Position numbers and translations under genes: made by a program. A model generated the notes under the pieces. The model was not told the DNA's origin. It made no database searches and saw nothing but the letters and a program-made list of their open reading frames with translations. This document shows positions 52,897 to 62,702 of a stretch of DNA of 64,000 nucleotides, piece by piece. The DNA is from HXMU1420-2 sp017643305 (GTDB lineage: Bacteria > Pseudomonadota > Alphaproteobacteria > Rhodobacterales > Rhodobacteraceae). The stretch lies in the NCBI GenBank assembly GCA_965217135.1, contig OZ244249.1, positions 682,001 to 746,000 on the forward strand. The letters are read 5' to 3'. Numbering within the stretch: position 1 is the first letter of the stretch; each line of letters opens with the position of its first letter.

Positions 52897-52973
52897 CGGG
52901 TTAGGAGCAGTAGGCCACGCAGCGTAGCCGCATCGGCAACGGTCTGGAACTGGATATGCGTGGGTCTGATCAT
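52890..52973 (-). CDS. leuL: leuA leader peptide (27 aa)
   Basis: ATG 52973 to TGA 52890-52892 encodes a peptide ending 'ATLRGLLLLTRL': six of its last ten residues are Leu, read by CTG, CTA, CTG, CTC, CTA, CTC, including the usually rare CTA twice. It starts with 'MIRPTHIQFQTVADA'. It lies 78 bases before leuA and overlaps the hairpin that follows. Leucine-rich leaders that sense charged tRNA-Leu are known for leu operons. No Shine-Dalgarno precedes the ATG, and the -10 box is placed so that translation may start at the mRNA 5' end. Confidence 0.75.
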   Translation of the reverse strand: MIRPTHIQFQTVADAATLRGLLLLTRL

Positions 52974-52980
52974 GCCAAGG

Positions 52981-52986
52981 TTTATA
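52981..52986 (-). promoter_or_regulatory. Candidate -10 element of the leuA leader
   Basis: TATAAA on the minus strand. The leader ATG's A is the eighth base after it, which is where transcription would be expected to begin. The -35 region (about 53004-53009) matches poorly. Confidence 0.5.
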
Positions 52987-53348
52987 CAATGCCAGATTGG
53001 GAAAGAAAGTATGAATTTTCTGGATCTTGCTGTCGCACCCTGCAGATCAAACAGGCCTTCGGCCTGCAGACTGACCTGATCGCAGTGATTTTTGCGTCAC
53101 TCAGCAGCGCCAGGTAACGCCCCAAAGATCGCGTTGCCCAATGCGCTGCCAATATGCCTAATGAAAGATGACACCAGAACAAAAAGCGCCCAAATCAAAA
53201 GTTGGCTACTGATCGCGGTAGCATGGTCGACGCCTTTCTTAACGGGCCTGAAAACAACGCCACTGTCGTAGTAGAGAGTCCATTCCCGCAAACGGTGCAA
53301 CCTGGTTGCAGCTTGAACACACTCGGCGAAGGAAAAGCCACTTCCGTA
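52987..53348. other. Intergenic region between leuA leader and folD
   Basis: 362 bases. A minus-strand frame of 67 codons (53097-53300, TTG start) includes a hydrophobic stretch 'LLIWALFVLVSSFIRHIG', but has no good start or ribosome-binding site and no recognised family, so it is not called. The segment is AT-richer than the flanking genes and probably holds leuA promoter elements. Confidence 0.35.
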
Positions 53349-54242
53349 TCAGGCGGTCAGCCCGTCGGGTTCGGCTAGACCGTTGGCTCGGCAGTAGGCC
53401 GTCAGTGTATTGGCCAGCAGGCAGGCAATGGTCATCGGCCCGACACCACCGGGAACGGGTGTGATGGCACCGGCAACCGCGCTGGCGCTGGCAAAATCTA
53501 CGTCGCCTACCAGCCGCGTGCCACCTTCCGGTTTTCCGATCCGGTTGATGCCCACGTCGATTACGGTTGCGCCGGGTTTGATCCAGTCGCCCGGCACCAT
53601 CTGCGGGCGGCCAACAGCGGCAACCACGATATCCGCACCGCGCACGACTTCGGGCAAATCCTTGGTGCGAGAGTGTGCGATGGTCACGGTACAGCTGTCG
53701 CCCAGCAAAAGCTGTGCCATCGGTTTGCCCACGATATTGGACCGGCCCAGAACCACCGCATTCAATCCGCTGAGCGACCCGTGATGGTCCCGCAGCATCA
53801 TCAGACAGCCGAGCGGCGTGCAGGGCACCATGCTTTTCTGGCCCGTCCCCAGCAGCCCGACATTTGAGATGTGGAACCCGTCTACATCCTTGGCCGGGTC
53901 GATGGAGTTGATCACGAGGTCGGAATTCAAATGATCGGGCAGGGGCAGCTGCACCAGGATGCCATGTACCGCCGGATCGTTGTTCAGCTGATCGATCAGC
54001 GCCAGTAGATCGGCCTCGGACGTATCGGCGTCCAGTTTGTGTTCGTAGGAATTCATCCCGACTTCGACGGTCTGCTTGCCTTTGGACCGCACATAGACCT
54101 GGCTGGCCGGGTCTTCGCCCACCAGAACCACGGCCAGCCCGGGGGTGATGCCGTGTTCTTCCTTCAGTCGCGCGACATGGCCCGCTACCTTTTCCCGAAC
54201 CGTTGCAGCAAACGCTTTGCCGTCGATGATCTCAGCCGTCAT
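53349..54242 (-). CDS. folD: Bifunctional methylenetetrahydrofolate dehydrogenase/cyclohydrolase
   Basis: 297 residues. 'GLAVVLVGEDPASQVYVRSK' and 'GILVQLPLPDHLNSDLVINS' belong to the catalytic half, with the key Lys in 'SKGK', and 'NAVVLGRSNIVGKPMAQLLL' to the NADP half. It interconverts 5,10-methylene-, methenyl- and 10-formyl-tetrahydrofolate. It lies 78 bases downstream of fhs in the same direction; together they supply 10-formyl-THF from formate and link it to the C1 pool. Confidence 0.96.
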   Translation of the reverse strand: MTAEIIDGKAFAATVREKVAGHVARLKEEHGITPGLAVVLVGEDPASQVYVRSKGKQTVEVGMNSYEHKLDADTSEADLLALIDQLNNDPAVHGILVQLPLPDHLNSDLVINSIDPAKDVDGFHISNVGLLGTGQKSMVPCTPLGCLMMLRDHHGSLSGLNAVVLGRSNIVGKPMAQLLLGDSCTVTIAHSRTKDLPEVVRGADIVVAAVGRPQMVPGDWIKPGATVIDVGINRIGKPEGGTRLVGDVDFASASAVAGAITPVPGGVGPMTIACLLANTLTAYCRANGLAEPDGLTA

Positions 54243-54320
54243 GTCTTACCCTTATGTCTGGGCAAGCCACTGGCCTGCCCTGCGTGCATGTTGCGGGGCG
54301 GGTAGAGCCCACCCCGGCGC

Positions 54321-55993
<1,673 letters not shown>

Positions 55994-55997
<4 letters not shown>

Positions 55998-56092
55998 TGG
56001 CTCAGGCTTTCTCCAGATATCCCGGTGCCGGCGCGCCGGTATACCGCTCCATACCGTGGCGATTGGCACCGAACACCACCGGATTCCGACAT
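55994..56092 (-). CDS. Possible upstream small ORF coupled to fhs (32 aa)
   Basis: ATG 56092 (GAGAG about seven bases upstream) to TGA 55994-55996, overlapping the fhs ATG as ATGA. The peptide begins 'MSESGGVRCQSPRYGAVYR' and ends SGESLSQ, basic with one Cys and Gly-rich. The same DNA contains two overlapping perfect palindromes, CGGTATACCG and CCGGCGCGCCGG (about 56027-56047), that would fold in the mRNA. It could be a leader peptide controlling fhs or simply the coupling device; it is not recognised. Confidence 0.4.
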
Positions 56093-56151
56093 TTTCAGCT
56101 CTCGAAACGGCGCAAGAGGATGCAACAGGCGCGGATCGGAAACCTGTGGTG

Positions 56152-56873
56152 CTATTCCGCTGCGGATGTTTCCGACGCGTTTGCCTGCATCGCGGTTTGC
56201 AGTCGTTCGTTTGTGGCGACCAGTTTGGCGCGGATGTTGTGGGAAAACGCGGCTTCCAGATGCGCCTCGACCTCCACATTGCGCTTGATCAGCTTGCGCA
56301 GGGCATCGGAGGAAATTTCGAAGGTCCGGGAGGGTTGGTTGATTTGGACCGTCGCGCTGGCCGGGCCCTGGGCCAGGCAGGCCATTTCCCCGACGAATTC
56401 GCCGCTGCCCAAGGTTGCGATCGTATGATCGCCTACAATGATGTCGACCCCACCTGATGAGATATAGCTGAGCTGCGTCACCGGTTGGCCCGCTTTGGTC
56501 AGCGGATCGCCGGGCTGGGCATCGCGCCATTCGCCCGCCTGAAACAGCCGCTTGGCATCTAGCCTGCGCATATGGGAAAAGTGGCGATGGCGAAGTTCGT
56601 CTTCTTCTTTGGAAAACCGCAGGCCCCGGTTCAGCAGCCAGACCCGGGTCATGCCCACGACCGAGATGGTGATCCAGCTGATCTGGATGATCGCCGACCA
56701 CAGGTTCCAGCCGTTGAACAGCGATAGCAGAACAAGGCTGGCGGCGAACACGTTCAGGATGGCGTAGGTGTATCCGTTGCCCTTGACCAGCCCGGCCTGA
56801 AGCATGGCGTAGCTGCACAGATAGAAGGCTACACGGCTAACCCTGCCACCTCGAAAAACAACGCCTGATCCAA
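56152..56873 (-). pseudogene. Membrane protein with cyclic-nucleotide-binding-like domain, probable frameshift near the start
   Basis: The intact frame runs from ATG 56805 (217 residues). Upstream, from TTG 56873, another frame reads 'DQALFFEVAGLAV' and stops at 56829-56831, and the main frame resumes with 'VAFYLCSYAMLQAGLVKGNG'. Joining them by restoring one base near 56832 gives a full first helix, as in related proteins of the form helix-rich N-terminus plus cNMP domain. Residues 85-205 show 'GSGEFVGEMACLAQGPASATV': the Glu is kept but the phosphate-binding Arg is replaced, so cAMP binding is doubtful. Translation could still start at 56805 but would lose helix 1. Confidence 0.6.
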
Positions 56874-56951
56874 AAATGCCCGCTTAGATAGAACTCGCCG
56901 GAGGTCATGTTCCCGCAAATCGCGTTTTTTGCAAGCTTTTCGCGTTTTGGA

Positions 56952-57530
56952 TCAGGGGGCCCAGACCCGTTGGGCGGGGATGAACAGGCGTAGTTTGTCC
57001 CCGACTTTCAGTTTGCCGGGCCGTTCGACCCAGGCGGTGACACCTCGGCGGCTATGGGCAGCCTTGAGAAACGCTTCGCCATGGCCCGGCGCGTCAGTTT
57101 CGATTTCACGGGCGGGGTAAACGCAGGGCAGGTTTTCCATGTCGATGGTCAGCGTGGCCCCAGATGGGCCCTGTAGGCGGGAATTTGGTGGGACGTGGGT
57201 GAAATCCGGGATCCCGCTCAGCACGATGTTGACGCCGGCAAGGCATGGATCGAGTTGTTTGAGGTCCATATCCTTGGCGATCGTGTCGAGTTCTTCTGCG
57301 GACAGGATGGTCAACTGGCGGACGTTGCGGATTTCTGTGCCTTCGTCGTACAGCCCCTTGACCCGCACACAAGAAGGTCGGTTTTCGCCTTCGTGCCGGG
57401 CACCGGACAGACCGTGAAAGCCCAGGTCCATCGTGGTGCAAGCCTGTGACCGTAGGCTGTCAGTTGCGGCATCGGACCGGCCGAGCCAAGTGACTTCGCC
57501 TTCGTACTCGGTTTTGCGCAGCGTTGGCAT
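56952..57530 (-). CDS. MOSC-domain protein
   Basis: 192 residues from ATG 57530 (GGAGA about seven bases upstream). 'DLGFHGLSGARHEGENRPSC' and 'RNVRQLTILSAEELDTIAKD' followed by 'LAGVNIVLSGIPDF' and 'ENLPCVYPAREIETD' are the MOSC pattern, the C-terminal domain of molybdenum-cofactor sulfurases; the Cys in 'NLPC' corresponds to the conserved cysteine. Stand-alone members act with molybdenum cofactor or N-hydroxylated compounds; the substrate is not known. It is transcribed towards the frameshifted gene. Confidence 0.82.
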   Translation of the reverse strand: MPTLRKTEYEGEVTWLGRSDAATDSLRSQACTTMDLGFHGLSGARHEGENRPSCVRVKGLYDEGTEIRNVRQLTILSAEELDTIAKDMDLKQLDPCLAGVNIVLSGIPDFTHVPPNSRLQGPSGATLTIDMENLPCVYPAREIETDAPGHGEAFLKAAHSRRGVTAWVERPGKLKVGDKLRLFIPAQRVWAP

Positions 57531-58004
57531 GGCGGTCTCCATCTTTGGGATATGCCCGGACAGGATACAGAAAATCAGCCAGTGTACAGGGTGAAAAAGA
57601 GCCGACGGAAGGGGAACAGGACCGATCTGTCGGCTTTTGTTTGATAGGCGGTTTGCGTTGCGGCATCGTAATCGGTGCAGACGGCGGTGGTGGTTTCCGG
57701 GTCCGGTGCGGACAGGATGGGGCGGGCGAAGGTTCTGATTGTGAAGGCGCGGACCGGGTGCATATCGGCCTATGGGGGCAGGACCTGCTGTTATTCGTTT
57801 TCCCAGATGTGGAGCGCGCCATGCGTGTTCATGATCTGGTGGTTGTCGCGCGGGTTGAGGATGGAGGTCAGGTTCGCGCGGGAAACCGCCGGTTCGCACA
57901 CGCGCCTTTGTAACCGTAACTGACGCCAAACCTTTGGGGCGCGACAATTCGGTATGCAATTGTATTCCGCAATCAGCAATTTACCAACGCCCGTCAAGAA
58001 ACGA
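57531..58004. other. Intergenic region without a supported gene
   Basis: About 470 bases between the MOSC gene and the ftsH terminator. A minus-strand frame of 62 codons (57575-57763, 'MHPVRAFTIRTFARPILSAP') and a C-terminus-like stretch 'ANLTSILNPRDNHQIMNTHG' (about 57810-57880, minus strand) are open but have no recognised homologue or good ribosome-binding site. They may be remnants of a decayed gene. Confidence 0.35.
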
Positions 58005-58034
58005 AAACGGCCCAGTCAGATGACCGGGCCGTTT
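58005..58034 (-). terminator. Rho-independent terminator of the tolB-ftsH run
   Basis: AAACGGCCC (58005-58013) and GGGCCGTTT (58026-58034) form a nine-pair perfect stem with a 12-base loop, followed on the minus strand by a T-rich run (TTTTCGTTTC, including stem end). It lies 18 bases after the ftsH stop. Confidence 0.8.
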
Positions 58035-58052
58035 CAAAATCTGTCATCACCC

Positions 58053-59969
58053 TCAGGCGGTGGGTTCCGGCTCCATCCCGCCTTCCGGCGGGTTTTTCTT
58101 GGTCTTGGTTTTCGGAATTGCCGTCACGCTGGGGGCTGTACCCTGATCCGGGTTGTTGTCTTCGTCGTCTGGTTCGTGCGGGGGCTCGCCGCGCATGACC
58201 CGTTTGATTTCTTCACCAGTCAGCGTTTCGTATTCCAGCAGACCCTGCGCCAGCAGCTCAAATTCCTTCTCATTCTCAGCAATGATTTTGTAGGCGGTAT
58301 CATAGCCCTCATCGATGAAGCGTTTGACCTCGGACTCGATGGTTTCCTTGGTCTGGGCTGATACAGAGAAGCCTGCGGTATTGCCCTGGTAGCCTTCATG
58401 CGCTTCGGCATAGTCGATGTTGCCGACCTTGTCGGACATGCCATAGCGCATAACCATAGACCGGGCCAATTGGCTGGCCTGCTGGATGTCGCCTACAGGA
58501 CCGGACGAAACGCTGTCGGCGCCGTATTTAAAGATCTCGGCCGCTTTGCCCGCCATGGTCATGGCGATGCGTTGGTGCGCTTCGTCTTTGAACATCTGCA
58601 GCTTGTCGATTTCCGGTAGGCTCATCACCATGCCCAAGGCGCCGCCGCGCGGGATGATCGTGGCTTTATAAACTGGGTCGCATTTCGGCATTTTTAGACC
58701 GACCAGCGCATGACCCGCTTCGTGATAGGCAGTTTTTTCCTTCTGGTCCTGCGTCAGCACCATGGAGCGCCGTTCGGCCCCCATCATCACCTTGTCCTTG
58801 GCGTTTTCGAAATCTTCCATCGTAACAAAGCGGCGACCAACACGGGCTGCCATCAGCGCAGCTTCGTTCACGAGGTTGGCCAGATCGGCGCCGGAAAAAC
58901 CGGGCGAGCCGCGGGCGATGATGCGCAGGTCTACGTCCGGGCCCAGCGGAGTTTTGCGTGCATGCACGGCGAGGATCTTTTCGCGGCCCTTGATGTCGGG
59001 GTTGCCGACAGTTACCTGACGGTCGAATCGCCCCGGGCGCAACAGTGCCGGGTCCAGCACATCCTTACGGTTGGTGGCTGCTATGATGATGACGCCTTCA
59101 TTGGCTTCGAACCCGTCCATTTCCACCAGCAACTGGTTCAGCGTCTGTTCGCGTTCGTCATTGCCGCCGCCATATCCAGCGCCACGATGGCGACCAACGG
59201 CGTCAATTTCGTCGATGAACACGATACACGGTGCGTTCTTCTTGGCCTGTTCGAACATGTCGCGCACTCGGGATGCTCCGACACCGACAAACATTTCGAC
59301 GAAGTCCGAGCCGGAGATGGTGAAGAACGGCACGCCTGCCTCACCTGCAATGGCGCGAGCCAGTAGCGTTTTACCTGTGCCTGGAGGACCCACCAGCAGC
59401 GCACCGGTCGGGATCTTGCCGCCAAGGCGGGAGAATTTCTGCGGGTTGCGAAGGAATTCAACAATCTCTTCCAGTTCTTCCTTGGCTTCATCAATGCCGG
59501 CCACGTCGTCAAAGGTGACGCGGCCCTGCTTTTCCGTCAGCAGTTTGGCGCGGGATTTGCCAAAGCCCATGGCCCCGCCTTTGCCGCCACCCTGCATTCG
59601 GTTCATGAAATATATCCACACACCGATCAGAAGCAGGAAGGGTAGAAGTGACAGGATGAAGGTCTGGAACCCAGATTGCTGTTGCTGTTCGGCTTTGACC
59701 GGGATGCCGGCTTCGATCAGCAGTTGGGTGATTTCTGCATCTTCAGGCTTGATGGTCACGTAGTCCTGACCGTTGCCAGCCCGGAACCGAACCTGTTCGC
59801 CATCCAGGGTGACCTGGCTCACTTCCCCGTTTTCGACCGACTGTACAAATTCAGAATAACTGATTTCACGACTTTGCAGCGTCCCGCCTGATCCGCTGAA
59901 CAAGTTGAACAGCGCGAGGATCAGCAAAAACAGGACGACCCAGAAGGCAATGTTGCGTGCGTTTCCCAA
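58053..59969 (-). CDS. ftsH: ATP-dependent zinc metalloprotease FtsH
   Basis: 638 residues. Two membrane helices ('FWVVLFLLILALFNLF' and 'FILSLLPFLLLIGVWIYF') bracket the periplasmic loop. The AAA module has Walker A 'GPPGTGKT' (194-201), Walker B 'CIVFIDEIDAVG' and SRH 'ATNRKDVLDPALLRPGRFDR'; the protease motif HEAGH is at 416-420. It degrades misfolded membrane proteins and short-lived regulators. The acidic Pro/Asp-rich C-terminal tail is typical for alphaproteobacteria. It follows tilS by 77 bases. Confidence 0.97.
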   Translation of the reverse strand: MGNARNIAFWVVLFLLILALFNLFSGSGGTLQSREISYSEFVQSVENGEVSQVTLDGEQVRFRAGNGQDYVTIKPEDAEITQLLIEAGIPVKAEQQQQSGFQTFILSLLPFLLLIGVWIYFMNRMQGGGKGGAMGFGKSRAKLLTEKQGRVTFDDVAGIDEAKEELEEIVEFLRNPQKFSRLGGKIPTGALLVGPPGTGKTLLARAIAGEAGVPFFTISGSDFVEMFVGVGASRVRDMFEQAKKNAPCIVFIDEIDAVGRHRGAGYGGGNDEREQTLNQLLVEMDGFEANEGVIIIAATNRKDVLDPALLRPGRFDRQVTVGNPDIKGREKILAVHARKTPLGPDVDLRIIARGSPGFSGADLANLVNEAALMAARVGRRFVTMEDFENAKDKVMMGAERRSMVLTQDQKEKTAYHEAGHALVGLKMPKCDPVYKATIIPRGGALGMVMSLPEIDKLQMFKDEAHQRIAMTMAGKAAEIFKYGADSVSSGPVGDIQQASQLARSMVMRYGMSDKVGNIDYAEAHEGYQGNTAGFSVSAQTKETIESEVKRFIDEGYDTAYKIIAENEKEFELLAQGLLEYETLTGEEIKRVMRGEPPHEPDDEDNNPDQGTAPSVTAIPKTKTKKNPPEGGMEPEPTA

Positions 59970-60046
59970 AAAAGCTCTCCTAATACCGGTCCGCCGCGAC
60001 GGGCGCGACCTTGCTTGGTACTAAGATAGCTAGGATTGGGCGAGGT

Positions 60047-61300
60047 TCAATGCGTTAAAAGGCCCGAAAAATAATCCTCGGCCCCGCCGATCAGGTTGGC
60101 CTTCCAACCCTGAGGCGATCCGGCAAGCGGGGCAGACAGAAGTTCGCCGTGCTGCCAGACCGACGGGGATGACAGGATGGAGGCGTAGGGCCGCCCGGTG
60201 CTGCGCCAGCCATCACATATCAAGATGCCCTTGCGACCCAGGGGTTCAACCCTGCAGTCGGGCAGATCGGGCCCCTCCAGCGACCAGCGGTTATCCCAGG
60301 CTTTGTCTGTTGTGCAATGCAGCGACCGAACTGCGTTGAATTCCCGGCAGATCCAGACATGCGGGCCATGGTGCAGCATCTGACACCCGGCCAGGGTGGC
60401 AGGCCGGCGATCGCGTGCGCAGGCGACCAGATGGCTGACCGAGGCGCTGCGCGGGGCGTACTCTTCGCCGTTGATCCAGCAGACGGCTCGGGACAAAAGC
60501 CGTCGAATGATTTCCTCGGGAAGCGTGCGCAGGCGGCGGTGTTCGATCAGGACATCACCGCCATCAATCACAACGATGTCCCGCGCGGTGAGGAAACTGT
60601 ACCAGTCCAGTGCCTCACGCGCCTGGGCCATGTTGCGGGCGACATCGTTCAGCGACCGGCTGGAGATGCCCAGCGGCTCCAGCGCTTCCAGCGCCCGCCG
60701 GGCCTTGATCCGGTCAAATGTTTCGTCCTTATTACTGGGGTCTTCGACCCAGCCCACGTCCTTTTCCTCGAGGTAGCTACGGAGCTCTGGTCGTCCGACA
60801 TTCAGCAGTGGGCGCACCAGATTGATACCGTTTAAGATGCGGCGCTGGGACATGGCGGACAGACCATCCACCCCCGATGACCGGCCCAGCCGCATAAGGA
60901 CCGTTTCGGCCTGATCATCTGCGGTATGGCCCAGCGCAATATGCGACAGTTGGTAGGATTTGGCCCAGTCCGTCAGCAGCCTGTACCGGGCGCGACGCGC
61001 CTGATCCTGCAAGTTCCCGCAACCATCCCAGCCGCGCCAGCGCAAGGTGGAATGCGGGAGCCCGAGCGTTTCGCACATATCCGCGACCCAGGACGCTTCC
61101 TCCGCCGCTTCGGGACGCAGGCCGTGATCGACGGTCGCTGCGAAAAGCTCAACATCTTCGTCGGCAAACATTTCGTGCAGCAGGTGCAAAAGAGCTACGG
61201 AATCGCCGCCACCTGACACAGCAACTCCCAAGCGTGCAGGCGGGCCCGGGTGCAGTGCTTCGCGGACCGCCGGCAAGATATCGGATGTGGCGGTGCTCAA
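60047..61300 (-). CDS. tilS: tRNA(Ile)-lysidine synthase
   Basis: 417 residues with the PP-loop 'LGVAVSGGGDSVALLHLLHE' and 'IALGHTADDQAETVLMRLGR' in the N-terminal half; the C-terminal tRNA-binding region is less conserved, as usual. It changes cytidine 34 of tRNA-Ile(CAU) to lysidine so that AUA is read as isoleucine. The ATG overlaps the cpoB stop by four bases. It is the link between the Tol-Pal genes and ftsH. Confidence 0.94.
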   Translation of the reverse strand: MSTATSDILPAVREALHPGPPARLGVAVSGGGDSVALLHLLHEMFADEDVELFAATVDHGLRPEAAEEASWVADMCETLGLPHSTLRWRGWDGCGNLQDQARRARYRLLTDWAKSYQLSHIALGHTADDQAETVLMRLGRSSGVDGLSAMSQRRILNGINLVRPLLNVGRPELRSYLEEKDVGWVEDPSNKDETFDRIKARRALEALEPLGISSRSLNDVARNMAQAREALDWYSFLTARDIVVIDGGDVLIEHRRLRTLPEEIIRRLLSRAVCWINGEEYAPRSASVSHLVACARDRRPATLAGCQMLHHGPHVWICREFNAVRSLHCTTDKAWDNRWSLEGPDLPDCRVEPLGRKGILICDGWRSTGRPYASILSSPSVWQHGELLSAPLAGSPQGWKANLIGGAEDYFSGLLTH

Positions 61301-62106
61301 GAGCAGCCCAGCGCGGCCATTTCCTGTTGGGACCTTGGAACAGCCGCCGACTGCGGAAAGCGGATTTCGACCTCACCCAGCGTGACGCAGGCTTGTTCGG
61401 TTTGCCCCAAACGGCCCAGAGCTGCGCCCAGATCGGTTAGCGCATCGGGGGCGACAGGACCGGTGGCGTCCGCGCTGAAACTGGCCAGATAAGCGCGTGC
61501 GGCTTCGCGGGTGTCGCCCAGCGCGTCAAGCGCCATACCCTGATTGCGCGCGGCCTGCGCGGCCAGCGGGCTGCCGGGGTAGGCCGCATTGAATGCTTCG
61601 AAACGGTCAGCGGCTTCGCGGTAGTTGCCCGCGTCCAGAGCGGCCTGGGCTGCGTCGTAATCGGCGCTTTCTCCGACGGCAAGCTGTGGGGTATTGCCGG
61701 TGGCGGGTTGCGATGTGGGCGTAGTCGTTGCCCCGCCCAGCGTGGTGGTTTCGCCCAGTTTGGAAATGTCGCCGCCTTCTAGTTCGACCAGCCGAAACTC
61801 CAGATCGCCGATGCGGTTGGTGCCGTCTGCTACAATCTGCTGGACGCGGTAATCCAGTTGCTCGGTCTGCTGGGTCAGGCGCTGCAATTCGGCTTCGATC
61901 GCCGAAACACGCTCCAGCACCGAATTGCCGCCGACATCCACCGACGGCGCGCCGGTGGTCGAAAGCTCCCGCTTGAGCCGCTGGATTTCCACATAAAGAA
62001 CGGACAGTTCCTGCCGGATATTGGCCAATGTGTCAGTTTGCTGAGCAGTGGCGGCCATTGGCCAAGACACGCAGGCAGAGAGCAACATGGCAAAGGCAAA
62101 ACGCAT
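61297..62106 (-). CDS. cpoB: Cell-division coordinator CpoB (YbgF)
   Basis: 269 residues. Signal peptide 'MRFAFAMLLSACVSWPMAAT', then a coiled coil (about 25-105, 'ELSVLYVEIQRLKRELS', 'VSAIEAELQRLTQQTEQLDY') that trimerises, a Thr/Pro-rich linker and C-terminal TPR repeats from 'ADYDAAQAALDAGNYREAAD'. In E. coli CpoB coordinates outer-membrane constriction with PBP1B during division. It lies five bases after pal and overlaps tilS by ATGA, confirming an operon. Confidence 0.93.
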   Translation of the reverse strand: MRFAFAMLLSACVSWPMAATAQQTDTLANIRQELSVLYVEIQRLKRELSTTGAPSVDVGGNSVLERVSAIEAELQRLTQQTEQLDYRVQQIVADGTNRIGDLEFRLVELEGGDISKLGETTTLGGATTTPTSQPATGNTPQLAVGESADYDAAQAALDAGNYREAADRFEAFNAAYPGSPLAAQAARNQGMALDALGDTREAARAYLASFSADATGPVAPDALTDLGAALGRLGQTEQACVTLGEVEIRFPQSAAVPRSQQEMAALGCS

Positions 62107-62111
62107 GATCG

Positions 62112-62615
62112 TTATCCCGTCAGTGCTCCCGAAAGGACCGTAACGGCCCGCCGATTCCTTGCATAGCAGCTTTCTTCGCTGCAGACCTCGACAGGTCGTT
62201 CTTTGCCATAGCTCACAACCTTGAGCCGGTTGCCAGCCACGCCACGCGACACCAGGTATTCGCGGGCTGCATTGGCGCGCCGTGCGCCGAGGGCAAGGTT
62301 GTAGTCTGTCGTGCCCTGTTCGTCGGCATGGCCTTCGATCACGGCGCTATAGTCGGGGTTCTGCGTCAGCCAAACAGCCTGGGCGTCTAGAACCACGCGG
62401 GCTTCGTCAGACAGGGTGGACTGGTCTACCGTGAACAGAATGCGGTCCCCGATCGCTTGCTGAAAATAGGCAATGGACGTGGGATCGGAGACTGAGCCCA
62501 GCGCACCCGCCCCGGTCCCGTTGAGATCGACCGCGTTGCCGTCATTCAGCGGAGAGGTACAAGCCGCAACAAAACCCACAACCGCCGCAAGAGCCGTAAT
62601 TCGAAAACCTGTCAT
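62112..62615 (-). CDS. pal: Peptidoglycan-associated lipoprotein Pal
   Basis: 167 residues. Lipoprotein signal ends 'VVGFVAACTSPL' (lipobox VAAC). The OmpA-like domain contains 'IEGHADEQGTTDYNLALGAR' and 'ANAAREYLVSRGV', with the Asp/Arg residues that grip meso-diaminopimelate in peptidoglycan, and ends 'RRAVTVLSGALTG'. It anchors the outer membrane to the wall and binds TolB. The ATG follows AGGTGAGG; tolB lies 87 bases upstream. Confidence 0.95.
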   Translation of the reverse strand: MTGFRITALAAVVGFVAACTSPLNDGNAVDLNGTGAGALGSVSDPTSIAYFQQAIGDRILFTVDQSTLSDEARVVLDAQAVWLTQNPDYSAVIEGHADEQGTTDYNLALGARRANAAREYLVSRGVAGNRLKVVSYGKERPVEVCSEESCYARNRRAVTVLSGALTG

Positions 62616-62702
62616 TCTGTTCGCCTCACCTGCTCTTTTCGTGCATTTATATGCCTAAAACTTTAGCACAAGACCCGACACAATGGAATGTACACCAGCG
62701 GA

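Noticed and set aside
53097..53300. 67-codon minus-strand frame with a hydrophobic stretch upstream of leuA
   Set aside because: Only a TTG start, no ribosome-binding site, no recognised family.
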